This document shows, in pieces, positions 50,700 to 59,001 of a DNA stretch of 64,000 nucleotides. Under the pieces are notes generated by a model. The model did not search any database. It was not told the origin of the DNA and saw nothing but the letters and a program-made list of their open reading frames with translations. The translations under genes were made by a program, and so were the position numbers. Source of the DNA: Luteipulveratus flavus (GTDB lineage Bacteria; Actinomycetota; Actinomycetes; Actinomycetales; Dermatophilaceae); contig NZ_JAROAV010000028.1 of the NCBI RefSeq assembly GCF_029439465.1, positions 124,001-188,000 of the forward strand. The letters are read 5' to 3'. Each line of letters opens with the position of its first letter. Position 1 is the first letter of the stretch.

Positions 50700-51257
50700 T
50701 CACGCCGAGCCGTCGACCCGAAGCCCGTCGATGAGCAGATCGACCATGGACACCGACGAGAGCGAGCCCGACGCGTGCGCGAGGTTGGCGACGGCGGCGA
50801 GGAGCTCGTCCGCGTCCACTCCCGGCCTGGCCTCGCCCGCGTGGACCGCGGCGTCGAGGAGGGTTGCGAGAGGAGGGCCGAGGTGCCCGGAGAAGTACGC
50901 CGGGAGCGGCGCGAAGGCCGGATCACCGGAGTGCAGGGCCGCGGACAGGCCCTGCTTCGTGGCGATGAACGCGGTGTAGCGACGCAGCCACGCCACGAGC
51001 GCCTCGAACGGCGGCAGGGTGGCGGCCAGCTCCTCGGCAGCGGCGGCCGTCGCGTCGACCTCCCGCCGGAAGACGGCCGCCACGAGGTCCGCGCGCTGCG
51101 GGAAGTGCCGGTAGAGCGTCGCGACACCGACGCCGGCCTCGCGAGCGACCACTCGCACGGGGGCGTCGACGCCGTCCCTGGCGAACACCCTCTTGGCCGC
51201 CTCCAGAGTCGCGTCGAGGCTGCGCTGCGCGTCGGCGCGTACGCGGCGTTCGGGCAC
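50700..51257 (-). CDS. TetR-family repressor
   Basis: A 185-residue regulator from GTG 51255-51257. The helix-turn-helix is at about residues 30-52: VVAREAGVGVATLYRHFPQR. The C-terminal ligand/dimer domain is Ala-rich with no recognisable ligand class. GTG 51257 (VPERRVRADAQ) is preferred over TTG 51278 because GAGAGG lies at a good distance before it. It is divergent from an aldo/keto reductase gene; the gap holds two inverted repeats that fit a TetR operator, so it likely represses itself and that gene. Confidence 0.86.
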   Translation of the reverse strand: MPERRVRADAQRSLDATLEAAKRVFARDGVDAPVRVVAREAGVGVATLYRHFPQRADLVAAVFRREVDATAAAAEELAATLPPFEALVAWLRRYTAFIATKQGLSAALHSGDPAFAPLPAYFSGHLGPPLATLLDAAVHAGEARPGVDADELLAAVANLAHASGSLSSVSMVDLLIDGLRVDGSA

Positions 51258-51281
51258 GGCGGAGCCTCTCTCTTGCAAAAG

Positions 51282-51322
51282 CGGAACACTGTTCCATATA
51301 GTCGAAGCGGATCATTGTTCCG
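51282..51322. promoter_or_regulatory. Two operator-like dyads between tetR and the aldo/keto reductase gene
   Basis: Site 1, 51282-51296: CGGAACA-C-TGTTCC. Site 2, 51308-51322: CGGATCA-T-TGTTCCG (one mismatch). Centres are 26 bp apart. TATAGT at 51297-51302 between them looks like the -10 element of the reductase promoter. Confidence 0.7.
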
Positions 51323-51357
51323 TTTCGACCTCTCAACATAGCGCGAAGGAGCGAACC

Positions 51358-52386
51358 ATGCATTACCGCAGCCTCGGAGCCACCGGCATCCAGGTCAGCC
51401 CGTACGCCCTCGGAGCCATGATGCTCAACCGGATGGGCAACGGCGATCACGCCGACTCCGTGCGGATCGTCCACCGAGCACTCGACGCGGGCGTCAACCT
51501 CGTCGACACCGCCGACGCGTACGCGACCGGCGAGTCGGAGGAGATCGTCGGCAGGGCACTGCAGGGCCGCCGTGACGACGTCGTCCTCGCCACGAAGTTC
51601 CACCTGCCCATGGGTGAGGACCCGAACATGCGGGGCAACTCGCGGCGCTGGATCATGCGCGCCGTCGAGGGCTCCCTGCGCCGCCTGCAGACCGACCACA
51701 TCGACCTCTACCAGGTGCACCGCCCGGACCCGGGCGTCGACATCGAGGAGACGCTCTCGGCGCTCACCGACCTCGTCCGCGCCGGGAAGGTCCGCGCGAT
51801 CGGCACCTCCACCTTCCCCGCGTCCGACCTCGTGCGCGCCCAGTGGGTGTCGGAGCGGCGCGGGCTCGAGCGGTTCCGCACCGAGCAGCCGACGTACTCG
51901 ATCCTCAGCCGCACCATCGAGCGGGAGGTGCTGCCGGTCTGCCACGACTTCGGCGTCGGAACCCTCGTCTACAGCCCGCTCGCCGGCGGCATGCTCACCG
52001 GCCGCTACCGCAAGGGCGGGGCCAACGACACCCACCGGGCGGGGTTCGGGTTCGGCTACATGCGGGACGAACGGCGGTTGGACGCCGTGGAGCAGCTGAT
52101 CGTGCTGGCCGACAAGGCCGGCCTGTCGCTCACCCACCTGTCCATGGCGTTCGCGATCACCCACCCCGATGTCACGAGCGCGATCATGGGGCCGCGCACG
52201 ATGGAGCAGCTGGAGGACGTGCTGACCGGGCTCGATGTCGCGCTCAAGGAGGACGTGCTCGACGCGATCGACGAGATCGTGCCGCCCGGGACCGAGGTGT
52301 CACCACTGGACATGGCCTACCAGCCGCCGGCCGTCACCACGCCCGCCCTGCGACGTCGGCCCCGCGACGAGCGCAGCGCCGCCTGA
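51358..52386 (+). CDS. Aldo/keto reductase
   Basis: A 342-residue NADPH-dependent TIM-barrel reductase. The AKR tetrad is visible: Asp in NLVDTADAYATGESEE with Tyr, Lys in VVLATKFHLPMG, and His in YQVHRPDPGVD. Cofactor-binding regions include IGTSTFPASDLVRA and VYSPLAGGMLTGRYR. Typical of the YajO/Tas-like aldo-keto reductases that reduce aldehydes and ketones; substrate unknown. ATG 51358 follows GAAGGAG. The divergent TetR protein and the two dyads suggest induction by a ligand. Confidence 0.9.
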   Translation: MHYRSLGATGIQVSPYALGAMMLNRMGNGDHADSVRIVHRALDAGVNLVDTADAYATGESEEIVGRALQGRRDDVVLATKFHLPMGEDPNMRGNSRRWIMRAVEGSLRRLQTDHIDLYQVHRPDPGVDIEETLSALTDLVRAGKVRAIGTSTFPASDLVRAQWVSERRGLERFRTEQPTYSILSRTIEREVLPVCHDFGVGTLVYSPLAGGMLTGRYRKGGANDTHRAGFGFGYMRDERRLDAVEQLIVLADKAGLSLTHLSMAFAITHPDVTSAIMGPRTMEQLEDVLTGLDVALKEDVLDAIDEIVPPGTEVSPLDMAYQPPAVTTPALRRRPRDERSAA

Positions 52387-52393
52387 GCGCGCC

Positions 52394-52427
52394 GCATCCC
52401 GCCACAGGTCGTCCTGTGGCGGGATGC
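52394..52427. terminator. Terminator between aldo/keto reductase and htdX-like gene
   Basis: A perfect 15-bp stem, 52394-52408 with 52413-52427, around TCGT, between convergent genes, 8 bp after the reductase stop. Confidence 0.9.
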
Positions 52428-52437
52428 TCCGCGTCGG

Positions 52438-53307
52438 TCAGTCCAGCGGCGTGATCGTGCCCCGGGCGTGCTCGGTGCCCTTCTGGTGGTTGCGCAGCGC
52501 GAGCGCGACCTGACCGGTTCCGGCGTCCCGCCTCGCGACGAACCGTACGGTCGACGGGATCAGCACCGGCTTGCGGAACGACACGTCGTAGGAGTACGCG
52601 TCCGGCAGCCGGTTCTCCAGCGCGCCGAGCATCCTGGCCATGCTCCACGCCCCGTGCGCGATCGTCGTCGGGAAGCCCAGCGCCTTCGCCGCGAGCGAGT
52701 TCAGGTGGATCGGGTTGACGTCCCCGCTCACGTCCGCGAACCGGCGGCCGAGGTCGCCGGGCAGCCGCCACAGGGCGCCGGAGCCGTCGACGGCATCGCC
52801 CTCGTCGGCCTGCGGCTCCGTGGTGCCGTCCGCCTGCTGCCCGCGGTAGAGGTAGGTGCTCACGCCCTCCCAGACCAGGTCGTCACCGACCCGGCCCTCA
52901 CCGATGACGTCCGCGAGCGCGCCGCGACGGTGCGGGCGCGCGTTCGCCGTCCGCACCGTCAGCGTGACCGGCTCGTCCAGCAGGACCGGGCGGTGCTGGG
53001 TGATCCGGTTGCTCAGGTGCACGTTGCCGGTCAGCGGATACGGGTAGGACCGGTCCGCGAACAACGTCACCTGCAGCGGGAACGACAGGTTGTGCAGGTA
53101 CGTGGACGGCAGCTCGTTGCGCAGCGGGAACCCGGTGAGGTGGGCGTACGCGGCCAGCCGGTCGGCGTCGACCCGGATGTCCCGGCGGACGACGTCCAGC
53201 CGCGGCAGGGCGGTGCCCGACCGCAGCCGCGACATCGCGACCGCCTTGAGGAACACCGGCGCCAGGCGCGGCTCCGAGGAGACCTCGATCGTGCGGTTCG
53301 AAGGCAT
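52438..53307 (-). CDS. htdX: HtdX-like (3R)-hydroxyacyl dehydratase (double hot dog)
   Basis: A 289-residue protein (mycobacterial HtdX 280). The N-terminal half is a degenerate hot-dog domain; the C-terminal MaoC half has the hydratase motif FADVSGDVNPIHLNSLAAKAL with catalytic Asp and His, and GFPTTIAHGAWSMARML. It should dehydrate 3-hydroxyacyl-CoA/ACP. The reading frame continues upstream into fabG4, but MPSNRTIEVS is the natural start. Order htdX-fabG4-fadA2 matches Rv0241c-Rv0243 in M. tuberculosis (established gene order), which supports the name. Confidence 0.88.
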   Translation of the reverse strand: MPSNRTIEVSSEPRLAPVFLKAVAMSRLRSGTALPRLDVVRRDIRVDADRLAAYAHLTGFPLRNELPSTYLHNLSFPLQVTLFADRSYPYPLTGNVHLSNRITQHRPVLLDEPVTLTVRTANARPHRRGALADVIGEGRVGDDLVWEGVSTYLYRGQQADGTTEPQADEGDAVDGSGALWRLPGDLGRRFADVSGDVNPIHLNSLAAKALGFPTTIAHGAWSMARMLGALENRLPDAYSYDVSFRKPVLIPSTVRFVARRDAGTGQVALALRNHQKGTEHARGTITPLD

Positions 53308-53309
53308 CG

Positions 53310-54674
53310 TCAGGCCCCGAGCTGGCTCTGACCGCAGACCCGCAGCACCTGGCCGGTGACGCCCGCACTGCCCGGCTCGGCGAAGAACGCGATCGCCTCG
53401 CCGACGTCCACCGGCTGCCCGCCCTGCAGGAGGGAGTTCAGCCGGCGGCCGACCTCGCGGGTGGCCAGTGGGATCTTCGCGGTCATCTCGGTCTCGATGA
53501 ACCCGGGAGCGACGGCGTTGACGGTGATGCGCCGGTCGGCGAGCTCCTGCGACAGCGAGCGCACCAGCCCGATGACGCCGGCCTTGGACGCGGCGTAGTT
53601 GGACTGACCGCGGTTGCCGCCGATGCCGCTGATCGAGGCGACGCTGACGATGCGTCCGCCGTCCCGCAGGCCGCCGGCGACGCTCGGGTCGAGGAGGACC
53701 TTGTTCATCCGCAGCTGGGACTGCAGGTTCACGTCCAGGACGCTGCCCCAACGGGACTCGTCGGTGTTGACGAACATCTTGTCGCGGGTGATGCCGGCGT
53801 TGTGGACGATGACGTCCAGCCTGTCGCCGACCTGGGCGACAGCGGCCGCGATCCGCTCACCGGCGTCGGCGGCGGTCACGTCCAGCTGGAGTGCGGTGGC
53901 GCCGATGCCGTTGGCGACCTTGGCGAGCGACTCCCCCGCCGCCGGGATGTCCACCACGATGACCTTCGCGCCGGCCCGGGCGAACACCTTCGCGATCTCG
54001 GCTCCGATGCCGCGCGCGGCACCGGTGATGACGGCGACCTCGCCGGCGAGCGGGTGGTGCCAGTCGTCGACGTCGGGGATCTCGCCCTCGCGCACGAGAA
54101 CCGGCTGACCCGAGACGTACGCCGAGCGGCTGGAGAGGAAGAACCGCAGCGGCGCGGCGAGCACGGCCGAGTCGCCCTGCGCCTCCCCCGCCACCCACAG
54201 CAGGTTCGCGGTGCCGCCGGCCCGCAGCTCCTTGCCGATCGAGCGGGTGATGCCCTCCAGCGCCTGCTGGGTCGCCGCGGCCTCGGGGTCGTCGAGCTCG
54301 GCGGGCGGGGTGCCGATCACGATCACGCGGCCGTTCTTGCCGAGCGCCTTGACCGCCGGGCCGAGCGTGGCCCGGAGCGCCTCCAGCTGGTCGAGCGTGC
54401 GCGCGCCGGACGCGTCGTACACGACCGCCGCGAGCTTGTCCGCGTATGTCGAGTCCGCAGTCGCCGCAACGACATTCGCACCGGAGGCCGCGATGATCGC
54501 CGTGGCGGACGCGGCGACCGGGCCGTCGCCGATCGAGCCGACGGCGGCCGGACCGTCGAGGAGGTCCTGGCCCTCGGCGTACCGGCGCAGGAGCGCGGGA
54601 CGCGGCAGGCCGAGCCTGACGGCGACGGTCTTGCCGAGGCCCTGGTTGGTGAGCTTGGTGAGCGTGTCGGTCAC
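53310..54674 (-). CDS. fabG4: FabG4-like high-molecular-weight 3-oxoacyl reductase
   Basis: A 454-residue SDR protein, the same length as M. tuberculosis FabG4. The N-terminal half (residues 1-205) is a flavodoxin-like domain without catalytic motif. The C-terminal half is a full ketoreductase: GAARGIGAEIAKVFARAG (cofactor), HNAGITRD, and the Ser-Tyr-Lys triad in VSVASISGIGGNRGQSNYAASKAG. FabG4 uses NADH to reduce 3-oxoacyl-CoA. GTG 54674 overlaps the thiolase stop (GTGA); htdX follows after 2 bp. The three genes form one transcript. Confidence 0.92.
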   Translation of the reverse strand: MTDTLTKLTNQGLGKTVAVRLGLPRPALLRRYAEGQDLLDGPAAVGSIGDGPVAASATAIIAASGANVVAATADSTYADKLAAVVYDASGARTLDQLEALRATLGPAVKALGKNGRVIVIGTPPAELDDPEAAATQQALEGITRSIGKELRAGGTANLLWVAGEAQGDSAVLAAPLRFFLSSRSAYVSGQPVLVREGEIPDVDDWHHPLAGEVAVITGAARGIGAEIAKVFARAGAKVIVVDIPAAGESLAKVANGIGATALQLDVTAADAGERIAAAVAQVGDRLDVIVHNAGITRDKMFVNTDESRWGSVLDVNLQSQLRMNKVLLDPSVAGGLRDGGRIVSVASISGIGGNRGQSNYAASKAGVIGLVRSLSQELADRRITVNAVAPGFIETEMTAKIPLATREVGRRLNSLLQGGQPVDVGEAIAFFAEPGSAGVTGQVLRVCGQSQLGA

Positions 54675-55954
54675 TTCGTTGCCTCCAGGATCGCGACGAC
54701 ACCCTGGCCGCCGGCCGCACAGATGGAGATCAGGCCGCGGCCCGAGCCCTTCTCGTGCAGCTGCTTGGCCAGCGAGGCGACGATGCGGCCACCGGTGGCC
54801 GCGAACGGGTGGCCCGCCGCGAGGGACGAGCCGTTGACGTTGAGCCGGCTGCGGTCGATCGAGCCCAGCGGCGCGTCGAGACCGAGCCGGCCCTTGCAGA
54901 ACTCCTCGCTCTCCCAGGCGGCGAGGGTCGAGAGCACGGTCGAGGCGAACGCCTCGTGGATCTCGTAGTAGTCGAAGTCCTGCAGGGAGAGGCCGTTGCG
55001 GGCGAGCAGGCGCGGCACGGCGTACGCCGGGGCCATCAGCAGGCCCTCCTCGCCGTTCACGTAGTCGACCGCCGCGGTCTCGGCGTCGACGAACCGGGCC
55101 AGGACGGGCAGGTTGCGCTCGGCGGCCCACTCCCGGGTGCTGAGCAGGACGGCCGAGGCGCCGTCGGTCAGCGGCGTGGAGTTGCCGGCCGTCATGGTCG
55201 CGTCCGGGTTGCCCTTGTCGTACGCGGGCTTGAGCTTCGCGAGCTTCTCCAGCGAGGTGTCGGCGCGCAGGTTCTGGTCGCGGGTGAGACCGAGGTACGG
55301 CGTCACCAGGTCGTCGAAGAACCCGCGGTCGTACGCCGCGGCGAGGTTCTGGTGGCTGCGCAGGGTCAGCTCGTCCTGCGCCTCGCGGGTGATGCCCCAC
55401 TCCTTGGCGGTGAGGGCCATGTGCTCGCCCATCGACAGCCCGGTGCGCGGCTCGGAGTTCTGCGGCTGCTCGGGCGCCAGCTGGTTCGGGCGGACCTTGG
55501 TGAGGGCCTTGAGCCGCTGCTGCGGCGTCTTGGCGTAGTTGAGCTCCATCAGCGTGCGGCGCAGGTCGTCGTTCACGGCGAGCGGAGCGTCGCTGGTGGT
55601 GTCGGTGCCTGCGGCGATGCCGGCCTCGATCTGCCCGAGGGCGATCTTGTTGGCGACCAGGATCGCCGTCTCCAGACCGGTGCCGCACGCCTGCTGCACG
55701 TCGTACGCCGGGGTCTGCGGCGCCAGGTGCGAGCCGAGCACGGCCTCCCGGGTCAGGTTGAAGTCGCGGGCGTGCTTGATCACCGCGCCCGCGGCGACCT
55801 CGCCCAGCCGCTCACCCTGCAGACCGAAGCGGGCCACCAGGCCGTCGATCGTCGCGGTGAGCATGTCCTGGTTGGAGGCCTTGAGGTACTTCCCGCCTGA
55901 GCGAGCGAACGGGATGCGGTTGCCGCCGACGATGACGACGTCGCGAGTGGTCAT
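54671..55954 (-). CDS. fadA2: FadA2-like acetyl-CoA acyltransferase (thiolase)
   Basis: A 427-residue thiolase. The nucleophilic cysteine is in DVQQACGTGLE, the second active-site pair in AGHPFAATGGRIV (His) and ISICAAGGQG (Cys). NPDATMTAGNSTPLTDGASA is the Asn/His-type loop. It cleaves or forms 3-ketoacyl-CoA, placing this operon in beta-oxidation or the reverse reaction. ATG 55954 (MTTRDVVIVGG) lies 112 bp from the divergent TetR start. Co-translated with fabG4. Confidence 0.92.
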   Translation of the reverse strand: MTTRDVVIVGGNRIPFARSGGKYLKASNQDMLTATIDGLVARFGLQGERLGEVAAGAVIKHARDFNLTREAVLGSHLAPQTPAYDVQQACGTGLETAILVANKIALGQIEAGIAAGTDTTSDAPLAVNDDLRRTLMELNYAKTPQQRLKALTKVRPNQLAPEQPQNSEPRTGLSMGEHMALTAKEWGITREAQDELTLRSHQNLAAAYDRGFFDDLVTPYLGLTRDQNLRADTSLEKLAKLKPAYDKGNPDATMTAGNSTPLTDGASAVLLSTREWAAERNLPVLARFVDAETAAVDYVNGEEGLLMAPAYAVPRLLARNGLSLQDFDYYEIHEAFASTVLSTLAAWESEEFCKGRLGLDAPLGSIDRSRLNVNGSSLAAGHPFAATGGRIVASLAKQLHEKGSGRGLISICAAGGQGVVAILEATK

Positions 55955-56022
55955 GCGAACTCCTGCGATTGCGAGGCGTGAGGCCGGCCCGGGGCGGAGG
56001 GCCTCCCGATGACTTACCGATA

Positions 56023-56060
56023 CGGACAGTAGCAGGTACAACGCGTAGCGGGTACTGTCG
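56023..56060. promoter_or_regulatory. Imperfect inverted repeat between fadA2 and tetR
   Basis: CGGACAGTA (56023-56031) and TACTGTCG (56053-56060) are near-complementary arms separated by 21 bp in the divergent promoter region. A direct repeat GCAGGTAC / GCGGGTAC lies between. It may be the operator of the adjacent TetR protein. Confidence 0.45.
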
Positions 56061-56066
56061 GATTCC

Positions 56067-56786
56067 ATGAGCGCACCACCTGGTACCTCCGCGGCCCGGC
56101 CCGACGGCCGGGACAGCCGCTGGGCGCAGCACCGCACCACGCGCCGGCGCGAGCTCGTCGACGCGGCGATCAAGGCGATCCGCAAGCACGGGGCGACGAT
56201 CGGCATGGACGAGATCGCCGCCGAGGCGCACACCAGCAAGACCGTGATCTACCGCCACCTGGGCGACCGGCTCGGGCTCTACCTCGCCGTGTGCGAGGCC
56301 GTGGACGAGCTCATCGTCAAGGACGTCGGCCAGGCGCTGGACGCGTCCGTGGACCGTGACGCCGTGCTGGAGATGGGCCGAGACCCGCGGCCCGCGCTCG
56401 TCGCCGTCATCGACAGCTACCTGCGCCTCGTCGAGCACGACCCCGAGCTGTACCGATTCGTGACGCGCCGCCCACTCCTGGACGTCCCGCCGGACCGCGA
56501 CCCGGTCACCGGGCTCGCCGACGCCATCGCCTCCACGCTGGCCGGTCTGTTCGAGGGGCCGCTGGCCGCCTCCGGCCGTGACCCGGCCGCCGCGCTCACC
56601 TGGTCGCACGGCCTGGTCGGGTTCGTCCGGGAGTCCGCCGACCGGTGGCTCGTCGACCCGAACCGGCAGCCCCGGGAGGCTGTCGCCCAGCAGCTCGCCG
56701 ACTTCGCGGCGTTCGGGCTGTCCGGCGTGCTCGCCGGCCCCCGTCCGTCCGGCTCCACCGAATCCACCCAGACCTCAGGAGACTGA
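56067..56786 (+). CDS. TetR-family regulator of the fatty-acid locus
   Basis: A 239-residue regulator with an N-terminal disordered segment of about 25 residues and a helix-turn-helix MDEIAAEAHTSKTVIYRHLG at about 47-66. The C-terminal helices (RPALVAVIDSYLRLVEHDPELYRF) are typical of TetR proteins that bind acyl-CoA or similar. It is divergent from fadA2-fabG4-htdX and one base upstream of a fadE5-like gene, so it probably controls both transcripts. ATG 56067. Confidence 0.87.
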   Translation: MSAPPGTSAARPDGRDSRWAQHRTTRRRELVDAAIKAIRKHGATIGMDEIAAEAHTSKTVIYRHLGDRLGLYLAVCEAVDELIVKDVGQALDASVDRDAVLEMGRDPRPALVAVIDSYLRLVEHDPELYRFVTRRPLLDVPPDRDPVTGLADAIASTLAGLFEGPLAASGRDPAAALTWSHGLVGFVRESADRWLVDPNRQPREAVAQQLADFAAFGLSGVLAGPRPSGSTESTQTSGD

Positions 56787-56787
56787 C

Positions 56788-58806
56788 ATGGCCACCGACT
56801 CCGTGACCACCACCGCCGCCGAGGGCGCGCCGGACCCCGCGGCCCCGACCCGGCCCACCGCTCCCACCGGGTCCGACCAGGCCGTCGCCGAGCAGATCTG
56901 CACCGTGCTCGACGGCGCCTGGGGCGACCTGCGCCGGCGGATCCGCAGCGACCTCCAGCCGTCCTGGGTCCTCGGCGAGCCCGGCGGGACCGTCGAGGAG
57001 CAGCGCGACCGCGTCCTGCGGCAGCTGCAGGTCCTGGCCGACCACGGCTACGGCCGCATCGGCTTCCCCACCTCCTACGGCGGCGAGCTGGACTACGGCG
57101 CCTCGTGCGTGGCGTTCGAGATGCAGGCCTTCGGCGATCTGTCGCTGCTGGTCAAGCTCGGGGTGCAGTTCGGCCTCTTCGGCGGCGCCGTCAGCCGGCT
57201 CGGCACCGACCGCCACCACACGGCGTACCTCGAGGACATCATGACCGGGCGGCTGCTGGGCTCCTTCGCCATGACCGAGGTCGGGCACGGCAGCAACGTG
57301 CAGCGGATCGAGACGACGGCGACGTACGACGCCCGCACCGGTGAGCTGGTCGTGCACAGCCCGACGCCGTCCTCGGTGAAGACCTACATCGGCAACGCCG
57401 CCCGCGACGCGCGCATGGCCGTCGTGTTCGCCCAGCTGATCACCGACGCGGGCCCCCACGGCGTGCACGCGGTCCTGGTGCCCGTCCGCGACGAGCAGGG
57501 CGGCCCGCTGCCGGGCGTCGTCACCGGCGACAACGGCTACAAGGCGGGCCTGCCCGGGGTCGACAACGGCACGTTCGCGTTCGACCAGGTCCGCGTGCCG
57601 CGGGAGAATCTGCTCAACGCGTTCGGCGACATCGACGAGGACGGCCACTACCACTCCGCCATCGAGAGCGAGAACGCCCGCTTCTTCACCATGCTCGGCA
57701 CGCTCGTGCGCGGACGGGTGTGCGTGGGCGGTGGCGCCGGCTCCGCCGCGAAGAAGGCTCTGGCGATCGCCATCCGGTACGGCAGCCAGCGCCGCCAGTT
57801 CGAGGCGCCCGGCGAGGAGCAGGAGGTCGTCGTCCTGGACTACCTCGCCCACCAGCGCAAGCTGCTGCCGCGCCTGGCGAAGTCGTACGCGCTCGGCCTG
57901 GCCCAGAACCAGGTCACCGAGCGGCTGCAGGAGCTGCACGGCGAGGGCGCCTCGGGGACGACCAAGGACCAGGAGGCCCAGCGCGAGCTCGAGACGCGCG
58001 TCGCCGGGCTGAAGGCGGTCACGACCTGGCACGCCCTGGACACGATCCAGGCCTCCCGCGAGGCGTGTGGCGGTGCGGGGTACATCGCCGAGAACCAGCT
58101 CGGTCAGATGCGGGCCGACGTCGACGTCTTCACGACGTTCGAGGGCGACAACACCGTGCTGCTGCAGCTGGTCGCCAAGGGTCTGCTGACCGAGTACAAG
58201 GAGCTGTGGGGCGACCTGGACGGCGCCGCGCTGGTCGGCATGGTCAGCAAGCAGGTGGCCGAGGGCGTGGTGGAGCGGACGACCGGTCGCGCCGGCGTCC
58301 AGAAGCTGCTGGACCTGGCCAAGGGCCGCGACGACGAGTCGGCCCTGGACGACCGCGGTTGGCAGCTGTCGATGTTCGAGCAGCGCGCCGACCACCTGCT
58401 GGAGACGGTCGGGAAGCGGCTGCGGCGCGCGACCAAGGAGAACGCCTTCGAGCTGTTCAACGCCGCGCAGGACCACGTCCTGCTCGCCGCGCGGGCGCAC
58501 ATCGACCGGATCGTGCTGGAGGCGTTCGCCGAGGCGGTCGAGGCGATGCCGCAGGGCCCGGCGCGCGAGCTGCTCGACCGGGTGTGCAGCCTGTACGCGC
58601 TGTCCTCGATCGAGGAGGACAAGGGCTGGTTCATCGAGCACGGCCGCATCGGGACCGCACGGTCGCGAGCGGTGACGGCGCAGGTCAACCAGCTGTGCCG
58701 GGACCTGCGGCCGCACGCGCTCACCCTCGTGGACGCGATGGGAGTCCCCGAGAGCCTCATCACCGCACCGATCGCGGCGCTGCCGGATGCGCCAGGCGGT
58801 GCATGA
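56788..58806 (+). CDS. fadE5: FadE5-like acyl-CoA dehydrogenase
   Basis: First step of beta-oxidation: FAD-dependent oxidation of acyl-CoA to the 2-enoyl form. At 672 residues it exceeds the usual 380-400 because of N- and C-terminal domains, as in FadE5 and acyl-CoA oxidases. FAD contacts are in SFAMTEVGHGSNVQ and VDNGTFAFDQVRVPRENLLN; the C-terminal core has ACGGAGYIAENQLGQMRADV and FTTFEGDNTVLLQLVAKGL, where catalytic Glu (FEG) sits. ATG 56788 follows CAGGAG, one base after the TetR stop. The small gene on the opposite strand overlaps its last 47 bases. Confidence 0.9.
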   Translation: MATDSVTTTAAEGAPDPAAPTRPTAPTGSDQAVAEQICTVLDGAWGDLRRRIRSDLQPSWVLGEPGGTVEEQRDRVLRQLQVLADHGYGRIGFPTSYGGELDYGASCVAFEMQAFGDLSLLVKLGVQFGLFGGAVSRLGTDRHHTAYLEDIMTGRLLGSFAMTEVGHGSNVQRIETTATYDARTGELVVHSPTPSSVKTYIGNAARDARMAVVFAQLITDAGPHGVHAVLVPVRDEQGGPLPGVVTGDNGYKAGLPGVDNGTFAFDQVRVPRENLLNAFGDIDEDGHYHSAIESENARFFTMLGTLVRGRVCVGGGAGSAAKKALAIAIRYGSQRRQFEAPGEEQEVVVLDYLAHQRKLLPRLAKSYALGLAQNQVTERLQELHGEGASGTTKDQEAQRELETRVAGLKAVTTWHALDTIQASREACGGAGYIAENQLGQMRADVDVFTTFEGDNTVLLQLVAKGLLTEYKELWGDLDGAALVGMVSKQVAEGVVERTTGRAGVQKLLDLAKGRDDESALDDRGWQLSMFEQRADHLLETVGKRLRRATKENAFELFNAAQDHVLLAARAHIDRIVLEAFAEAVEAMPQGPARELLDRVCSLYALSSIEEDKGWFIEHGRIGTARSRAVTAQVNQLCRDLRPHALTLVDAMGVPESLITAPIAALPDAPGGA

Positions 58807-58957
58807 GGGTGGACCACGGGTGGTCCGGCCACGGGTGGGCGTGCTCGCGGGCCGGCTCCACCGAGGGTCGGCGCCGGGACCGCGCCCGCTCCGCTGCGTC
58901 GCGTCGGGTCGCGGCCTGACGGGCGGCCCCTTCGTACAGTGCGTGGTTCTCTGCCAT
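58760..58957 (-). CDS. Small basic protein of 65 residues, unknown function
   Basis: MAENHALYEGAARQAATRRD starts a very basic, Arg/Ala-rich sequence ending in HPWPDHPWSTLMHRLAHPAA. A strong ribosome site (GGAAGGAG) lies before ATG 58957, which argues for translation. It overlaps the 3' end of the fadE5-like gene by 47 bp on the other strand and lies 44 bp downstream of the DUF4097 gene, so it is probably the last gene of that transcript. I do not recognise the family; the HPWPDHPW patch is the only motif-like feature. Confidence 0.65.
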   Translation of the reverse strand: MAENHALYEGAARQAATRRDAAERARSRRRPSVEPAREHAHPWPDHPWSTLMHRLAHPAAPRSVR

Positions 58958-59001
58958 GACGTGCTCCTTCCACGGGTGCTGCTCTGATCGGTCAGGTCTG
59001 C

